Origin: Paracoccaceae bacterium
GTDB taxonomy: Bacteria; Pseudomonadota; Alphaproteobacteria; Rhodobacterales; Rhodobacteraceae
Assembly (NCBI GenBank): GCA_019911965.1
Contig: JAIOJF010000056.1
Span: forward strand, 1-32,875
Direction of reading: 5' to 3'
Length of the DNA: 32,875 nucleotides
Position 1 is the first letter of the stretch, and each line of letters opens with the position of its first letter. Under the pieces are notes generated by a model that was not told where the DNA came from, did not search any database, and saw only the letters and a list, made by a program, of their open reading frames with translations. Made by a program: the position numbers and the translations under genes. Below, one piece after another: positions 1 through 8,565 of this stretch.

Positions 1-747
1 GCCACCCCCGCGTCAACCCCGCGTGCACCGGTTGCCGCCGAGGATGCCGGCCGCGAGGAACGCGTGCGCATGACCCGCCTGCGCCAGACCATCGCGCGGC
101 GCCTGAAGGACAGCCAGAACACCGCCGCCATGCTGACCACCTATAACGAGGTCGACATGTCCGCCGTGATGGGCCTCAGGAGCGAATACAAGGACTTGTT
201 CGAGAAGAAACACGGCGTCAAGCTTGGCTTCATGTCGTTCTTCGTCAAGGCCTGCTGCCATGCGTTGAACGAAGTGCCGGACGTGAATGCCGAGATCGAC
301 GGCACCGATGTCGTCTACAAGAATTTCGTGCATATGGGTGTCGCGGTCGGCACGCCGTCGGGGCTGGTGGTGCCGGTGGTGCGCGATGCCGACCAGATGT
401 CGTTCGCGGCCATCGAAAAGCGGATCGCCGAACTCGGCCTGAAGGCGCGGGACGGCAAATTGTCGATGGCCGACATGCAGGGCGGCACCTTCACCATCTC
501 CAATGGCGGGGTCTATGGATCGTTGATGTCCTCGCCGATCCTGAACCCGCCGCAATCGGGCATCCTTGGCATGCACAAGATCCAGGACCGCCCGGTAGTG
601 GTCGGAGGTGAAATCGTGATCCGCCCGATGATGTATCTCGCCCTCAGCTACGATCACCGCATCGTCGACGGCAAGGGGGCGGTGACGTTCCTTGTGCGGG
701 TGAAAGAGGCGCTGGAAGACCCGCGGCGGTTGTTGATGGATTTGTGA
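1..747 (+). CDS. sucB: Dihydrolipoyllysine succinyltransferase (E2 of 2-oxoglutarate dehydrogenase), 3' part
   Basis: This is the C-terminal catalytic part of the E2 subunit, which moves the succinyl group from lipoamide to CoA in the TCA cycle. The frame is open from base 1, so the gene starts before the window; the lipoyl and E1/E3-binding domains are missing. An Ala/Pro-rich linker ([13 protein letters not shown]) is followed by [17 protein letters not shown], the usual opening of the acyltransferase domain. The active-site motif HRIVDG lies close to the C-terminus, and the protein ends in DPRRLLMDL, as SucB proteins do. NEVDM and the downstream lpdA favour SucB over the pyruvate dehydrogenase E2. 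The GTG at 64 and ATG at 70 are internal codons, not starts. Family call is secure. Confidence 0.95.
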   Translation, partial: ATPASTPRAPVAAEDAGREERVRMTRLRQTIARRLKDSQNTAAMLTTYNEVDMSAVMGLRSEYKDLFEKKHGVKLGFMSFFVKACCHALNEVPDVNAEIDGTDVVYKNFVHMGVAVGTPSGLVVPVVRDADQMSFAAIEKRIAELGLKARDGKLSMADMQGGTFTISNGGVYGSLMSSPILNPPQSGILGMHKIQDRPVVVGGEIVIRPMMYLALSYDHRIVDGKGAVTFLVRVKEALEDPRRLLMDL

Positions 748-790
748 TGCTGCGATTACCTCTGAAATCCGCCCTAGCGCGCGAGGAACC

Positions 791-1186
791 ATGACCCCCG
801 AACTCACCGCCCTGACCCTGGCCGCCTTGTTGCAGATCGTGCAATTCGTGCTGTTCGCCACGCCGGCCAATCTGGAACTCGGCCCCGGCTATACCATGTC
901 GGCGCGCGATCGTCCGCCGTCGCGGCAATTGTCGGTCCGTACCGGACGGCTGCAACGTGCCATGAACAACCATTTCGAGGGGCTGATCCTGTTCGGCATC
1001 GCCGCAGTGGTGATCGCCGTCTCCGACCAGTCCACCGGTCTGACCGCCGCCTGCGCCTGGCTCTATCTGGCTGCCCGCGTCCTTTATGTCCCGGCCTATG
1101 CCTATGGCCTCAGGCCCTGGCGTTCGCTGATCTGGTCGGTCGGCCTGTTGGCCACTCTCGTGATGCTGCTGGCAGCGCTGTTTTGA
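791..1186 (+). CDS. MAPEG family membrane protein
   Basis: A 131-residue protein with about four hydrophobic helices (roughly residues 5-25, 65-82, 85-105 and 110-131), the size and layout of the MAPEG family (membrane-associated proteins in eicosanoid and glutathione metabolism). The segment [13 protein letters not shown] (about residues 56-68) matches the family signature of Arg, Asn and Glu just before the second helix. The ATG at 791 is preceded by gaggaacc, a fair ribosome-binding site. It lies 43 nt after sucB and 115 nt before lpdA, so it may ride on the suc transcript. Bacterial members are poorly characterised; a glutathione-dependent activity is known for some relatives only, and no substrate can be read here. 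Confidence 0.8.
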   Translation: MTPELTALTLAALLQIVQFVLFATPANLELGPGYTMSARDRPPSRQLSVRTGRLQRAMNNHFEGLILFGIAAVVIAVSDQSTGLTAACAWLYLAARVLYVPAYAYGLRPWRSLIWSVGLLATLVMLLAALF

Positions 1187-1200
1187 CCAACCTTGTTCCA

Positions 1201-1265
1201 GAAATACTCCGGCGGGAGCGCTCGGAATGCGGCGGCATTCCGGACGGAGGGGGCCGCGCCCCCAT
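1201..1265. repeat. GC-rich double-hairpin intergenic repeat (REP-like candidate)
   Basis: Two hairpins lie side by side between the MAPEG gene and lpdA. The first is an 8-bp stem CGGAATGC / GCATTCCG at 1223-1242 with loop GGCG. The second is a 6-bp stem GGGGGC / GCCCCC at 1249-1263 with loop CGC. They follow GAAATACTCCGGCGGGAG. Neither has a T-run, so they are poor intrinsic terminators. The arrangement resembles a dispersed intergenic repeat that I recall from Rhodobacterales genomes; no second copy is in this window, so the repeat status is inference. Confidence 0.4.
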
Positions 1266-1301
1266 GCCGCCCGTCCAACATGCCCCCTGAAAGGAGACCC
1301 C

Positions 1302-2687
1302 ATGTCCAGCTATGACGTCATCATCATCGGTGCCGGCCCGGGCGGCTATGTCTGCGCCATCCGCTGCGCGCAACTGGGCCTGAAAGTCGCCTGTATCGAG
1401 GGCCGCGAGACCCTTGGCGGCACCTGCCTGAATGTCGGCTGCATTCCGTCCAAGGCGATGCTGCATGCCAGCCATCAATATCACGAGGCCAGCCATAACT
1501 TCGCCGCCATCGGCCTGATCGGCGATCCGCCGAAGATCGACTTCACCAGGATGCAGGAGTTCAAGGCCGGGGTGGTCGAGGCAAACACCAAGGGCATCGA
1601 ATTTCTGTTCAAGAAGAACAAGGTGGACTGGATCAAGGGCTGGGCCAGCATCACCGGCAAGGGCCGGGTGACGGTCGGCGATACGGAATATTCCGCCAAG
1701 AACATCGTGATCGCCACTGGTTCGGAGCCGTCCGTGCTGCCCGGCGTTCCGGTGGACGAGGAGGTGATCGTCACCTCGACCGGCGCGCTGGCGCTGAAAG
1801 CGATCCCGAAGTCGATGGTGGTGATCGGGGCCGGGGTGATCGGGCTTGAGCTTGGCTCGGTCTATGCCCGCCTTGGGGCGGAGGTGACGGTGCTGGAATA
1901 TCTCGACCAGATCACGCCGGGCATGGATCTGGAAATCTGCAAGACCTTCCAGCGCACGCTGAAGAAACAGGGGCTGAAATTCGTCCTCGGCGCGGCGGTG
2001 CAATCCGCCGAGCGCACCGATGGCGGCGCGAAAGTGACCTACAAGCTGAAGAAGGACGACAGCGAAGCCGGTCTTGAGGCCGACGTGGTGCTGGTTGCCA
2101 CCGGGCGGCGCCCGTATCTGGAGGGGCTCGGGCTGGAGGGCGTAGGTGTCAGCCTGACGGATCGCGGCCAGATCGCCACCAAGGACTGGAAAACCAGCGT
2201 CGAAGGCATCTGGGCCATCGGGGACGCTACCCCCGGCCCGATGCTGGCGCACAAGGCGGAAGATGAAGGCATGGCGGTGGCCGAGGCGATGGCCGGCCAG
2301 CATGGCCATGTCAATTACGGCATCATTCCCGGCGTGATCTACACCAACCCGGAAATCGCCTCGGTCGGCCGGACCGAGGAGCAACTGAAGGCCGATGGCA
2401 AGGCCTACAAGGTGGGCAAGTTCAACTTCATGGCCAATGGGCGGGCCAAGGCATCGCAATCCGGCGAGGGCTTCGTGAAGCTGCTGGCGGATGCCGAGAC
2501 TGACCGCATCCTGGGCTGCCACATCATGGGCCCGGCAGCGGGCGAGTTGATCCACGAGGTTTGCGTGGCGATGGAATTCGGCGCATCAGCCGAGGATCTG
2601 GCCCGCACCTGCCACGCCCATCCGACCTATTCCGAAGCGATGCGCGAGGCGGCCCTGGCCTGCGGCGACGGCGCGATCCACGCCTGA
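1302..2687 (+). CDS. lpdA: Dihydrolipoyl dehydrogenase (E3)
   Basis: FAD-dependent oxidoreductase of 461 residues that reoxidises dihydrolipoamide on E2 and reduces NAD+. The N-terminal FAD-binding loop is GAGPGG (residues 10-15). The redox-active disulfide is [12 protein letters not shown], Cys42 and Cys47. A second dinucleotide-binding [10 protein letters not shown] for NAD follows near the middle, then the second FAD contact [19 protein letters not shown]. The C-terminal interface domain carries the catalytic pair His440/Glu445 in HAHPTYSE. The ATG at 1302 has AAGGAG at 1291-1296; an open frame extends upstream to 1227 but encodes only low-complexity Arg/Pro sequence. Position after sucB indicates the E3 of the 2-oxoglutarate dehydrogenase complex. 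It ends 15 nt before the convergent SRPBCC gene. Confidence 0.97.
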   Translation: MSSYDVIIIGAGPGGYVCAIRCAQLGLKVACIEGRETLGGTCLNVGCIPSKAMLHASHQYHEASHNFAAIGLIGDPPKIDFTRMQEFKAGVVEANTKGIEFLFKKNKVDWIKGWASITGKGRVTVGDTEYSAKNIVIATGSEPSVLPGVPVDEEVIVTSTGALALKAIPKSMVVIGAGVIGLELGSVYARLGAEVTVLEYLDQITPGMDLEICKTFQRTLKKQGLKFVLGAAVQSAERTDGGAKVTYKLKKDDSEAGLEADVVLVATGRRPYLEGLGLEGVGVSLTDRGQIATKDWKTSVEGIWAIGDATPGPMLAHKAEDEGMAVAEAMAGQHGHVNYGIIPGVIYTNPEIASVGRTEEQLKADGKAYKVGKFNFMANGRAKASQSGEGFVKLLADAETDRILGCHIMGPAAGELIHEVCVAMEFGASAEDLARTCHAHPTYSEAMREAALACGDGAIHA

Positions 2688-2702
2688 GGCGGTGCCGCTT
2701 CG

Positions 2703-3203
2703 TCAGCCCGCCAGATACCGGGCAAGCTGATCCAGCGGCCCGGCCCAGCCGGCGCGCATGCCGTCAAGGTTCTGCGCGAAAAAATGCACCTCGTCGGCGC
2801 TGGCCTGATGCGGCTGCCATGTCAGGGTCATCGCGGTGCCGCCGTCCTTTGGCGCGAAGACCAGCGTGCTGACCAGCAGCAGCGGGAAATCCGCCGCCAT
2901 CGGGTGGCGTTTCGGGTTGCCTTCGGCATCACCGAAGCCATGCAGCCAGGACAGGCGGCGGTTCGGCGCAACCTCGCGGTAGACGAAGCGCGAATAACTA
3001 GGGTCGGCCCCCGGCATGTCAAGGCGCGACAAGAGCATGCCGCCGGGGCGCAATTCGTGGCGCAGCAGGGTGGCGGTCGCCCCTTCTGGCGTGAACCAGT
3101 CGGTGAGGGCGGCAGGGTCGGTCCAGGCGGACCACAGCCTATCTTGGCTGGCGGCGAAATCTCGGGTCAGGCGCAGGACCGGATCGTTGCACTTGTCGCA
3201 CAT
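2703..3203 (-). CDS. SRPBCC / AHSA1-like domain protein
   Basis: A 166-residue single-domain protein of the START/Bet v1-like fold (AHSA1 subfamily). Typical marks are an N-terminal strand then FAASQDRLWSAWTDPAALTDWFTPEG, the usual helix and W-F turn, a central RLSWLHGF strand, and a C-terminal helix LDGMRAGWAGPLDQLARYLAG. Members bind hydrophobic ligands or act as small chaperone-like partners; the ligand here cannot be inferred. An unusual N-terminal MCDKCN carries a CxxC pair, which could bind a metal or be redox-active. The gene starts 14 nt after the GntR gene stops, so the two probably form one operon and the regulator may control this protein. Confidence 0.85.
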   Translation of the reverse strand: MCDKCNDPVLRLTRDFAASQDRLWSAWTDPAALTDWFTPEGATATLLRHELRPGGMLLSRLDMPGADPSYSRFVYREVAPNRRLSWLHGFGDAEGNPKRHPMAADFPLLLVSTLVFAPKDGGTAMTLTWQPHQASADEVHFFAQNLDGMRAGWAGPLDQLARYLAG

Positions 3204-3217
3204 GGAGCCCGGTCCTT

Positions 3218-3868
3218 TCAGGCGATCAGCATCCGCAGGCCCTGCGTGACATCCTTGCGCACCGCCAGCCGGAGCGCCGCCTCGTCGCCTGCCGAAAGCG
3301 TGCGCAGGATTTCCAGGTGATGGCCCAGCCGCCCGCCCTGCTGCATGTTGGCATAAAGCTGGCGCATGGTCGGGCCGAGTTGCAGCCAGACGGTTTCCAC
3401 CAGCGCCAGCATCGCCGGGGCCTGGGCGCGCAAGTAGAGCGTTCGGTGAAATTCCAGATTGGCGCGGACATAACCGACCGAATCGCGTTTGACGATGGTC
3501 TGGTCGACATGGGAATTGATCGTGCGCAACCGGTCGATCAATGCAGGATAGGCGCGTGGCAGGGCGCGGGCCGCCAGTTCCGGTTCCAGCAGGGCGCGGA
3601 TGGCGGCCAGTTCCTCGATCCGCTCGGGGCCGACCTCGGGCGTGGTCACGCGCCCCGAGGCGGACAGGGTCAGTGCGCCTTCGGCCACCAGCCGGCGCAC
3701 CGCCTCGCGCGCCGGGGTCATCGACACCGCGAATTGCGTGCCGATCCCGCGCAGGGTCAGGGCCTGGCCGGGCGGCAGGTCGCCATGCATGATCTGCTGG
3801 CGCAGGCTGCGATAGACGCGTTCATGGGCCGAGGCGGCGCTGTCGGAGGGGCGTTTTGCATTGGTCAT
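3218..3868 (-). CDS. GntR family transcriptional regulator (FCD/FadR subfamily)
   Basis: A 216-residue regulator. The N-terminal winged helix (about residues 12-80) contains ERVYRSLRQQIMHGDLPPG and the recognition region SMTPAREAVRRL, classic for GntR proteins. The C-terminal all-helical FCD domain includes EFHRTLY and later HHLEIL, positions that often supply metal or ligand contacts; FCD regulators usually sense small organic acids. I chose the ATG at 3868: the longer open frame to 3940 overlaps the metallopeptidase gene and lacks homology-like sequence. No Shine-Dalgarno is visible, and a perfect palindrome begins 2 bp before the ATG, so initiation may be leaderless or coupled. It is likely autoregulated and co-transcribed with the SRPBCC gene. 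Confidence 0.92.
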   Translation of the reverse strand: MTNAKRPSDSAASAHERVYRSLRQQIMHGDLPPGQALTLRGIGTQFAVSMTPAREAVRRLVAEGALTLSASGRVTTPEVGPERIEELAAIRALLEPELAARALPRAYPALIDRLRTINSHVDQTIVKRDSVGYVRANLEFHRTLYLRAQAPAMLALVETVWLQLGPTMRQLYANMQQGGRLGHHLEILRTLSAGDEAALRLAVRKDVTQGLRMLIA

Positions 3869-3870
3869 GA

Positions 3871-3892
3871 GGGATATGTGATCACATATCCC
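3871..3892. promoter_or_regulatory. Perfect 22-bp palindrome, probable GntR operator
   Basis: The half-site GGGATATGTGA is followed immediately by its exact reverse complement, with no spacer. It lies between the YgjP-like gene (start side not affected; its 3' end is at 3900) and the GntR start codon at 3868. FCD-type GntR proteins commonly bind palindromes with a GT...AC core such as this TGTGATCACA. The place and symmetry make autoregulation the simplest reading. Confidence 0.75.
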
Positions 3893-3899
3893 GCCGCCG

Positions 3900-4598
3900 T
3901 CAAGGGCGTCGATCAAACCGGATGGCATGCAGCGCGGCACCGTTTTGTTTCAGCCAGGCGCGGTGCGGCTGGTAATCCGGCATCAGATCGCGAACCAGCC
4001 TCCAGAAGGCGGGCGAGTGGTTCATCTCCACCAGATGCGCTACCTCATGTGCTGCGACATAGGACAGAACCCCGGGCGGGGCCATCACCAGCCGCCATGA
4101 AAACATCAGCCGGCCATTGGCGCTGCACGAGCCCCAGCGGCTTTTGGTATCGCGCAGGGTCAGTGCGGCAACGGGTCGGTTCACGGCCCGGGCATAGTTG
4201 GAAGTGGCGGCGGCCAGATCCTCGCGGGCGCGGACCTTCAGAAAGCCCGCCAGCTTTGCCGCCAGCGCATCGGCTGCGCCGGGTACTTCCAGCCGGTCCT
4301 CGGCCAGCCGCACCGAGCGCCCCTTGCCGGGCACCAGCAACAGCGATTGGCCTCGAAACTGAACATGTTCGCCAAACATCGGCACAGCGGCTTGCGGCTG
4401 GCGCGCCAGCGCCGAACGCAGCCAGCCTTCCTGGCGTCGGGCAAAATCCAGCGCGGCGGTTTCCGGTGCATGGGTCGGCAGGACCAGGCTGACCGAACCG
4501 TCGGTATTCGATACTTTCAGCGAATAGCGCCGCGCCCGCGCCGAACGGCGCAGATGAACCTCGATCGGCGGGCTGCCTATGGCGATGATTCTGCTCAT
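3900..4598 (-). CDS. YgjP-like (M48/SprT-type) zinc metallopeptidase domain protein
   Basis: A 232-residue protein of the YgjP/DUF45 family (PF01863). The zinc-binding HEVAHL motif places ligands at His184 and His188 with Glu185 as catalytic base, and the third ligand is probably His194 in MNHSPAFW. Just before it lies the family signature TKSRWGSCS (151-159). The N-terminal half (RRSARARRYSLKVS) forms the usual beta-rich domain. Family members are presumed proteases, often found beside restriction systems or alone; no substrate is established for this branch. Its 3' end is 31 nt from the GntR start, on the same strand, with the palindrome between them. It diverges from the TIGR02300 gene. 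Confidence 0.9.
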   Translation of the reverse strand: MSRIIAIGSPPIEVHLRRSARARRYSLKVSNTDGSVSLVLPTHAPETAALDFARRQEGWLRSALARQPQAAVPMFGEHVQFRGQSLLLVPGKGRSVRLAEDRLEVPGAADALAAKLAGFLKVRAREDLAAATSNYARAVNRPVAALTLRDTKSRWGSCSANGRLMFSWRLVMAPPGVLSYVAAHEVAHLVEMNHSPAFWRLVRDLMPDYQPHRAWLKQNGAALHAIRFDRRP

Positions 4599-4689
4599 GA
4601 TCGCGCAACCTAGCCCAGCCCCCTTGGCGGGTAAACTGCCGCTGCCGTCACGTGCCTTGCCCGCCCGGCAAATTCATGTCGCAAAGCCT

Positions 4690-4695
4690 TTGACA
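4690..4695 (+). promoter_or_regulatory. Candidate -35 box for the TIGR02300 gene
   Basis: A consensus TTGACA hexamer lies 64 bp before the TIGR02300 start in the 160-bp divergent gap. The expected -10 position (about 4713-4718) reads poorly (GCAGGT region), so this is a weak promoter call based on the -35 box alone. Confidence 0.3.
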
Positions 4696-4758
4696 AAGGT
4701 TGCGTTGGTGTGGCAGGTGGCACCAATTGTCCGAAATGACCCTTACGAGGACCACAAG

Positions 4759-5094
4759 ATGCCCAAAGACGAATGGGGCGTGAAGCGCGTCTGCCCGAAA
4801 TGTGCGGTACGGTTTTACGACCTGCGCAACGATCCGATGACCTGCCCGTCCTGCGGTGCCACGTTTGACGTTGAAAGCCTGACCACCAGCCGCTCGCGTT
4901 CGGCGACGGTTGACAAGGAACCGAAGGTGCAAAAGCCGAAGGTGGTTGCCGACGATCTGGACGAAGCGGCAATTGATCTGGACGACGACAGCAATGCCGA
5001 CGATCTGGACGATGAATTGCTGGATGACGATGACGACGACGCGGTCTCGTTCGACGATATCGCCGATGTCGCCACCGAGGATGACGAAAGCTGA
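4759..5094 (+). CDS. TIGR02300 family zinc-ribbon protein with acidic tail
   Basis: A 111-residue protein. The N-terminal 40 residues hold a zinc ribbon, VCPKC (Cys12, Cys15) and TCPSC (Cys29, Cys32), around the family hallmark RFYDLRNDP. Residues from about 65 to the end are strongly acidic, with DDDDDD near residue 92-97, and the link between is Lys/Val-rich. This arrangement defines an alphaproteobacterial family of unknown function (TIGR02300); contact with RNA polymerase or nucleic acid is only a guess from the zinc ribbon and acidic tail. The ATG at 4759 has GAGG 8 nt upstream. An open frame continues upstream to 4579 but is not conserved-looking. It lies 84 nt before tRNA-Ala. Confidence 0.88.
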   Translation: MPKDEWGVKRVCPKCAVRFYDLRNDPMTCPSCGATFDVESLTTSRSRSATVDKEPKVQKPKVVADDLDEAAIDLDDDSNADDLDDELLDDDDDDAVSFDDIADVATEDDES

Positions 5095-5144
5095 GCCAGC
5101 GCGTTTTTTGACTTGAACTGCCCGGTCGCTTTCCATACATAGCG

Positions 5145-5177
5145 CGGGCGAACCGGCCACCGGTTCGCCCGGATTTT
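5145..5177 (+). terminator. Hairpin between the TIGR02300 gene and tRNA-Ala (terminator or tRNA leader)
   Basis: An 11-bp stem (CGGGCGAACCG at 5145-5155 paired with its complement at 5161-5171, loop GCCAC) is followed by GATTTT. It fits an intrinsic terminator with a short T-run for the TIGR02300 gene. It ends only 8 nt before the mature 5' end of the tRNA, so if the tRNA is transcribed from around 5113-5141 the hairpin is part of its 5' leader instead. Confidence 0.5.
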
Positions 5178-5178
5178 C

Positions 5179-5254
<76 letters not shown>

Positions 5255-5287
5255 AATTCCCCAAAACCAATTCCAGCATATTGCCGC

Positions 5288-6457
5288 TCAGAGCTTGCGT
5301 TGCAGCAAGGCGATGGCGGCCCCGATCAGCAGCAATCCCGCAGCCGCCAGCAGGCTGACGCCGATATTGTCGAAATGATCGCCGACCAGCCCGGCTCCGT
5401 ATGGCCCGACAGTCTGGGCGATGGCGAACACCACTGTAAACAACGCGATGGCGCGGCCCCAGCTTTCGGCGGGCAGGTTCTGGCGGGTGAAGCTGGTCAC
5501 CGCTCCCGGGGCCATGAACACCGACAGACCGAACACTACCGCCGACACCAGCAGCGCCGGGCCGTTCGGCAGAACCACCGGCAGGGCCGAGCCGATGGCG
5601 ATGCCGGTCAGGATCATCGCCAGCGGCAGGCCTGAGGAAAACCGTGCCAGCACCGGCCGCCAGACCAGCGGCGATGCCGAGATGCTGAGGCCGAGGATCA
5701 CCCAGACCAGCGCCACGAAACCCGCACCCGTGGCCTGTTCCACCATCCAAGCCGACAGGAAGGTGAGATAGACGATATAGCCAAGGCCGAAACAGACATA
5801 ACCGATCATCTCGGGCAACATGCGCGCCAGTGGCAATGCCGTGGGTCTGGCCTGCCGCACCAATGGCGTGCGCATCTGCCGACTGGCCCAGAGGCCGAGC
5901 GGCAGGAAGGTCAGCGACAACAGGCCGATCAGTATCCAGCCCAAAGGCCAGGCCGAAGGCCCCCGGATTTCCAGCAGCAGCGGCAGCATGGTGCCCGCCA
6001 GCACGATGCCAAGCCCGCCGCCCGAGCCGAACAGGATACCGATGGCCAGCGCGTTGCGCCTTGGATCGCCCTGAAACAGCCCGGCGGTCAGGGTGCCAGC
6101 CGTGGCGAATGACATTGCGCCGAACACGCCCGCCAGGATGCGCCAGAGCGATTGCCACCACAAGGCCGCCTCCAGCCCGGTTGCCAGCAACGCCAGCGTG
6201 GTGGCCACCAGCCCGAAGCCGAACAGCGCGCTGGCCATCACATGGCGGATCAGGAACATCGTCAGCAGGGCACCGGCGATATAGCCAAGTGCATTGGCGG
6301 TGTTCAGCCAGCCGGCCTGGGCATAGTTCCAGCCCATCTCGGATTTCATCGCCGGCAGCATCAGCCCATAGGCGAAGCGGGCAAAGCCGTTTGTCACCGT
6401 CAGCCCCAGCGACAGCCCGGCCAGCACCAGCCAGGGGCGGGACGGGCCGCTGGTCAT
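5288..6457 (-). CDS. MFS transporter, YbfB/YjiJ-like
   Basis: A 389-residue membrane protein with about twelve hydrophobic helices, the major facilitator layout. The first helix region (TNGFARFAYGLMLPAMKSEMGW) and AGWLNTANALGYIAGALL resemble the YbfB/YjiJ branch, whose substrates are unknown. The ATG at 6457 places the first helix normally; a GTG at 6517 would add 20 residues and cannot be excluded. The gene ends 33 nt from tRNA-Ala in convergent orientation and starts 98 nt after the alpha/beta hydrolase, so it could be read from the same transcript. The transport role is secure; direction and substrate are not. Confidence 0.88.
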   Translation of the reverse strand: MTSGPSRPWLVLAGLSLGLTVTNGFARFAYGLMLPAMKSEMGWNYAQAGWLNTANALGYIAGALLTMFLIRHVMASALFGFGLVATTLALLATGLEAALWWQSLWRILAGVFGAMSFATAGTLTAGLFQGDPRRNALAIGILFGSGGGLGIVLAGTMLPLLLEIRGPSAWPLGWILIGLLSLTFLPLGLWASRQMRTPLVRQARPTALPLARMLPEMIGYVCFGLGYIVYLTFLSAWMVEQATGAGFVALVWVILGLSISASPLVWRPVLARFSSGLPLAMILTGIAIGSALPVVLPNGPALLVSAVVFGLSVFMAPGAVTSFTRQNLPAESWGRAIALFTVVFAIAQTVGPYGAGLVGDHFDNIGVSLLAAAGLLLIGAAIALLQRKL

Positions 6458-6555
6458 GGCCGGGCTTTCGGGGTGGATGGCGGCAGGGGCAAGAGAGGCT
6501 CGCGGGGTTTGGGGCACCTTGCCACGCTGCCAAGGTCGGGCGGCGGGTTCAAGCC

Positions 6556-7422
6556 CTATTGCACCATTGCGCGGATGGCGTTGAAGGTTGGCGAGGCGGT
6601 CTCGGCCAGCCGGTCCAGAATGTCGAAATGATCCCGCCCCGGCACCGATTCCGGTGTCATCCGCGACAGATGCGGGGACCAGGATTCGTGCAGCGCAGCG
6701 GTCTGCACCTGAAAGGCGTCCGGCTCATCACCGCCGATCAGCAGATGCACCGGCACGTCACGCATTGGCCGGGCGAATAGCGGCGAGAGGTCGCGGACCT
6801 CGCCATCGTCGATCCCGGCCAGATCGTTGACGTAAGATGCCGCCACCGGTGCCAGATCGTAAACCCCGGACATCGCCACGATCCCGGCGGGGATGGCGGC
6901 GGCGTCCGGCCCGCCGAAACCGGCCAGCATGGCGGCGGCAAGATGGCCACCGGCGGAATGCCCGGCCAGCACGATGCGATCCGGGTCAATGCCGTGCGCT
7001 GCGGCATTGGCGTGGAGATGGGCTAGGGCGGCGGCGATCTCGGCCACGATGTCGCGCAGGCGGACCTTTGGGGTCAGCGAATAGCCGATGGCGGCCAGCG
7101 CCCAGCCTTCAGCCACCAGCGCCTCGGCGGCAAAGGCTGACCCTGATTTCGCGCCTTCCTGCCAGAACCCGCCGTGGATGTAGGCAAGGCAAGGCGCGTT
7201 CCTTGCCGCCAGCGGGGTGAACAGATCATAGGCGGCGCGGGGGCGCGGCCCGTAGATGTGATCGAGGCTGAAGCGTATGCGCGGCGATCTGAGGGCGTCC
7301 TTGCCCGCCGCCTCGTGGCGCATCAGGACCGCCATCGCATCCTTGGCGGATTTGCTGGGCGATAGCTGGAAATCCAGTTCTTCGCGGCTCAGTTGTTGCC
7401 AGTTGACTGCGTTGTCGCTCAT
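6556..7422 (-). CDS. Alpha/beta hydrolase (kynurenine formamidase-like / BD-FAE type)
   Basis: A 288-residue serine hydrolase. It shows the oxyanion motif HGGFW, the nucleophile elbow GHSAGG, an acid candidate in IGGDEPDAF, and the catalytic histidine in GRDHFDIL near the C-terminus. HGGFW resembles the HGGYW of arylformamidases and the wider BD-FAE group, so the substrate may be an N-formyl or ester compound. No tryptophan-degradation genes are nearby to support kynurenine formamidase. The ATG at 7422 has AAGGG upstream; the open frame reaching 7617 overlaps rnhA and is not part of the gene. It follows rnhA after 104 nt on the same strand. Confidence 0.85.
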   Translation of the reverse strand: MSDNAVNWQQLSREELDFQLSPSKSAKDAMAVLMRHEAAGKDALRSPRIRFSLDHIYGPRPRAAYDLFTPLAARNAPCLAYIHGGFWQEGAKSGSAFAAEALVAEGWALAAIGYSLTPKVRLRDIVAEIAAALAHLHANAAAHGIDPDRIVLAGHSAGGHLAAAMLAGFGGPDAAAIPAGIVAMSGVYDLAPVAASYVNDLAGIDDGEVRDLSPLFARPMRDVPVHLLIGGDEPDAFQVQTAALHESWSPHLSRMTPESVPGRDHFDILDRLAETASPTFNAIRAMVQ

Positions 7423-7526
7423 GGCTTGCCCTTGTTGCCGGATGCCTTGCCAACAGGGGTACGGAAACTGACGCAGGCGCGAAAGGGAAAACTGCGCATC
7501 AGGGTCCGGGATTTGACAGGGCTTGC

Positions 7527-7979
7527 TCAGCGGGCGGGCTTGTAAGGCTCCATGCCTTCGCGCGCCAATTCGTCGGCGCGTTCGTTCTCGGGGTGGCCGG
7601 CATGGCCTTTGACCCATTCCCAGGTCACGTCATGGCGGGCCTGCGCCTGATCCAGCCGCTGCCAAAGATCGACATTCTTCAGCCCGCCCTTCTTTTTCCA
7701 GCCATTGCGCTTCCAGGCATGGATCCATCTGGTGATGCCGTCTTTCACGTACGAGCTGTCGGTGACGATGGTGATGGGCGATGGGCGCTCCAGCGCCTCC
7801 AGCGCGGAAATCGCCGCCATCAGTTCCATGCGGTTATTGGTGGTCTCGGCGGCACCGCCGCACAGGCAGCGTTCCTTCACCACCCGCCCGCCGTCCAATG
7901 CCCGCAGCAGCACGCCCCAGCCGCCGGGACCGGGATTGCCCGAACAGGCCCCATCGGTATAGGCGAACAGATCAGGCAT
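7527..7979 (-). CDS. rnhA: Ribonuclease HI
   Basis: A 150-residue enzyme that cuts the RNA strand of RNA-DNA hybrids, for example R-loops and primer remnants. The four metal-binding carboxylates are all present: Asp9 ([16 protein letters not shown]), Glu52 (NNRMEL), Asp74 (VTDSSYV) and Asp136 (ERADELA), with His126 in KGHAGH. The basic handle [10 protein letters not shown] (residues 90-99) is that of the E. coli type. Length is normal for the family. The start codon at 7979 overlaps the end of the methyltransferase gene by 8 nt, so the two are probably translated together. Confidence 0.97.
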   Translation of the reverse strand: MPDLFAYTDGACSGNPGPGGWGVLLRALDGGRVVKERCLCGGAAETTNNRMELMAAISALEALERPSPITIVTDSSYVKDGITRWIHAWKRNGWKKKGGLKNVDLWQRLDQAQARHDVTWEWVKGHAGHPENERADELAREGMEPYKPAR

Positions 7980-8565
7980 GGGCCGCCAGCGTGATCCAGG
8001 GGGCGATTGTGCCGTCCAGCCCCAGATCGCTGCCGGTGCGCTGGCTGGTCACGGTGAAACCGGCATTGCCGAGAAGTGTGCGGATTTCCGCCTCGGTGAA
8101 ATAGGTGTAGAGCCGTCCGATGCCGTCGCGCCGCGCGCCTTTGCCGGTTTTCAGGCCGATATGCAGCAAGCCACCCGGTTTCAGCGCCGCATGCAGCGCC
8201 GAAAGGTAACGCGGCATGTCGGTGCGCGGTGCGTGCAGCAGGCTGAAATTGGCCCAGATGCCATCGTAAGCGGCTTTGCCCGTTATCTCGTCAAACGTCA
8301 TCCGGCGGGCGGTGACGCCGGGATGGCGGGCCGCCAGCGCCACCATTTCGGCGGACGCATCGGTAGCGGTCACCTTCAACCCGGCATCCGCCATAACAGC
8401 CGAGGCATGGCCCGGCCCGCAGCCAAGATCGAGCACCGCACCGCCCGGCGGCAAGGCGGCGATGAACGCGGCCAGCGCGGTGTTGCGTTCCTCAGGCTCG
8501 GTCATGTCGGCGTATTCGGCCGCCCTGGCATCATAGACCGCGATGGTTTCGGCATCCACGCTCAT
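7972..8565 (-). CDS. Class I SAM-dependent methyltransferase
   Basis: A 197-residue protein with the SAM-binding motif [13 protein letters not shown] (about residues 44-55), motif II acidic residue in [11 protein letters not shown], and the later [13 protein letters not shown] strand. This is the common type-11/25 methyltransferase fold; the acceptor is unknown. Its ATG (8565) overlaps the stop of the LysE gene (ATGA, 8562-8565) and its end overlaps rnhA by 8 nt, so it is embedded in a tightly packed ispH-lysE-methyltransferase-rnhA run. A longer open frame continues upstream to 9228 in this phase, but that part is antisense-phase shadow of the LysE gene. Confidence 0.9.
   Translation of the reverse strand: MSVDAETIAVYDARAAEYADMTEPEERNTALAAFIAALPPGGAVLDLGCGPGHASAVMADAGLKVTATDASAEMVALAARHPGVTARRMTFDEITGKAAYDGIWANFSLLHAPRTDMPRYLSALHAALKPGGLLHIGLKTGKGARRDGIGRLYTYFTEAEIRTLLGNAGFTVTSQRTGSDLGLDGTIAPWITLAAHA

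Noticed and set aside
1110-2555. 481-codon minus-strand open frame opposite lpdA
   Set aside because: Antisense shadow of lpdA with no recognisable motif.
3871-3892. CRP-type site reading of TGTGA/TCACA
   Set aside because: CRP half-sites need about six bases between them; here they abut directly, so a GntR operator fits better.
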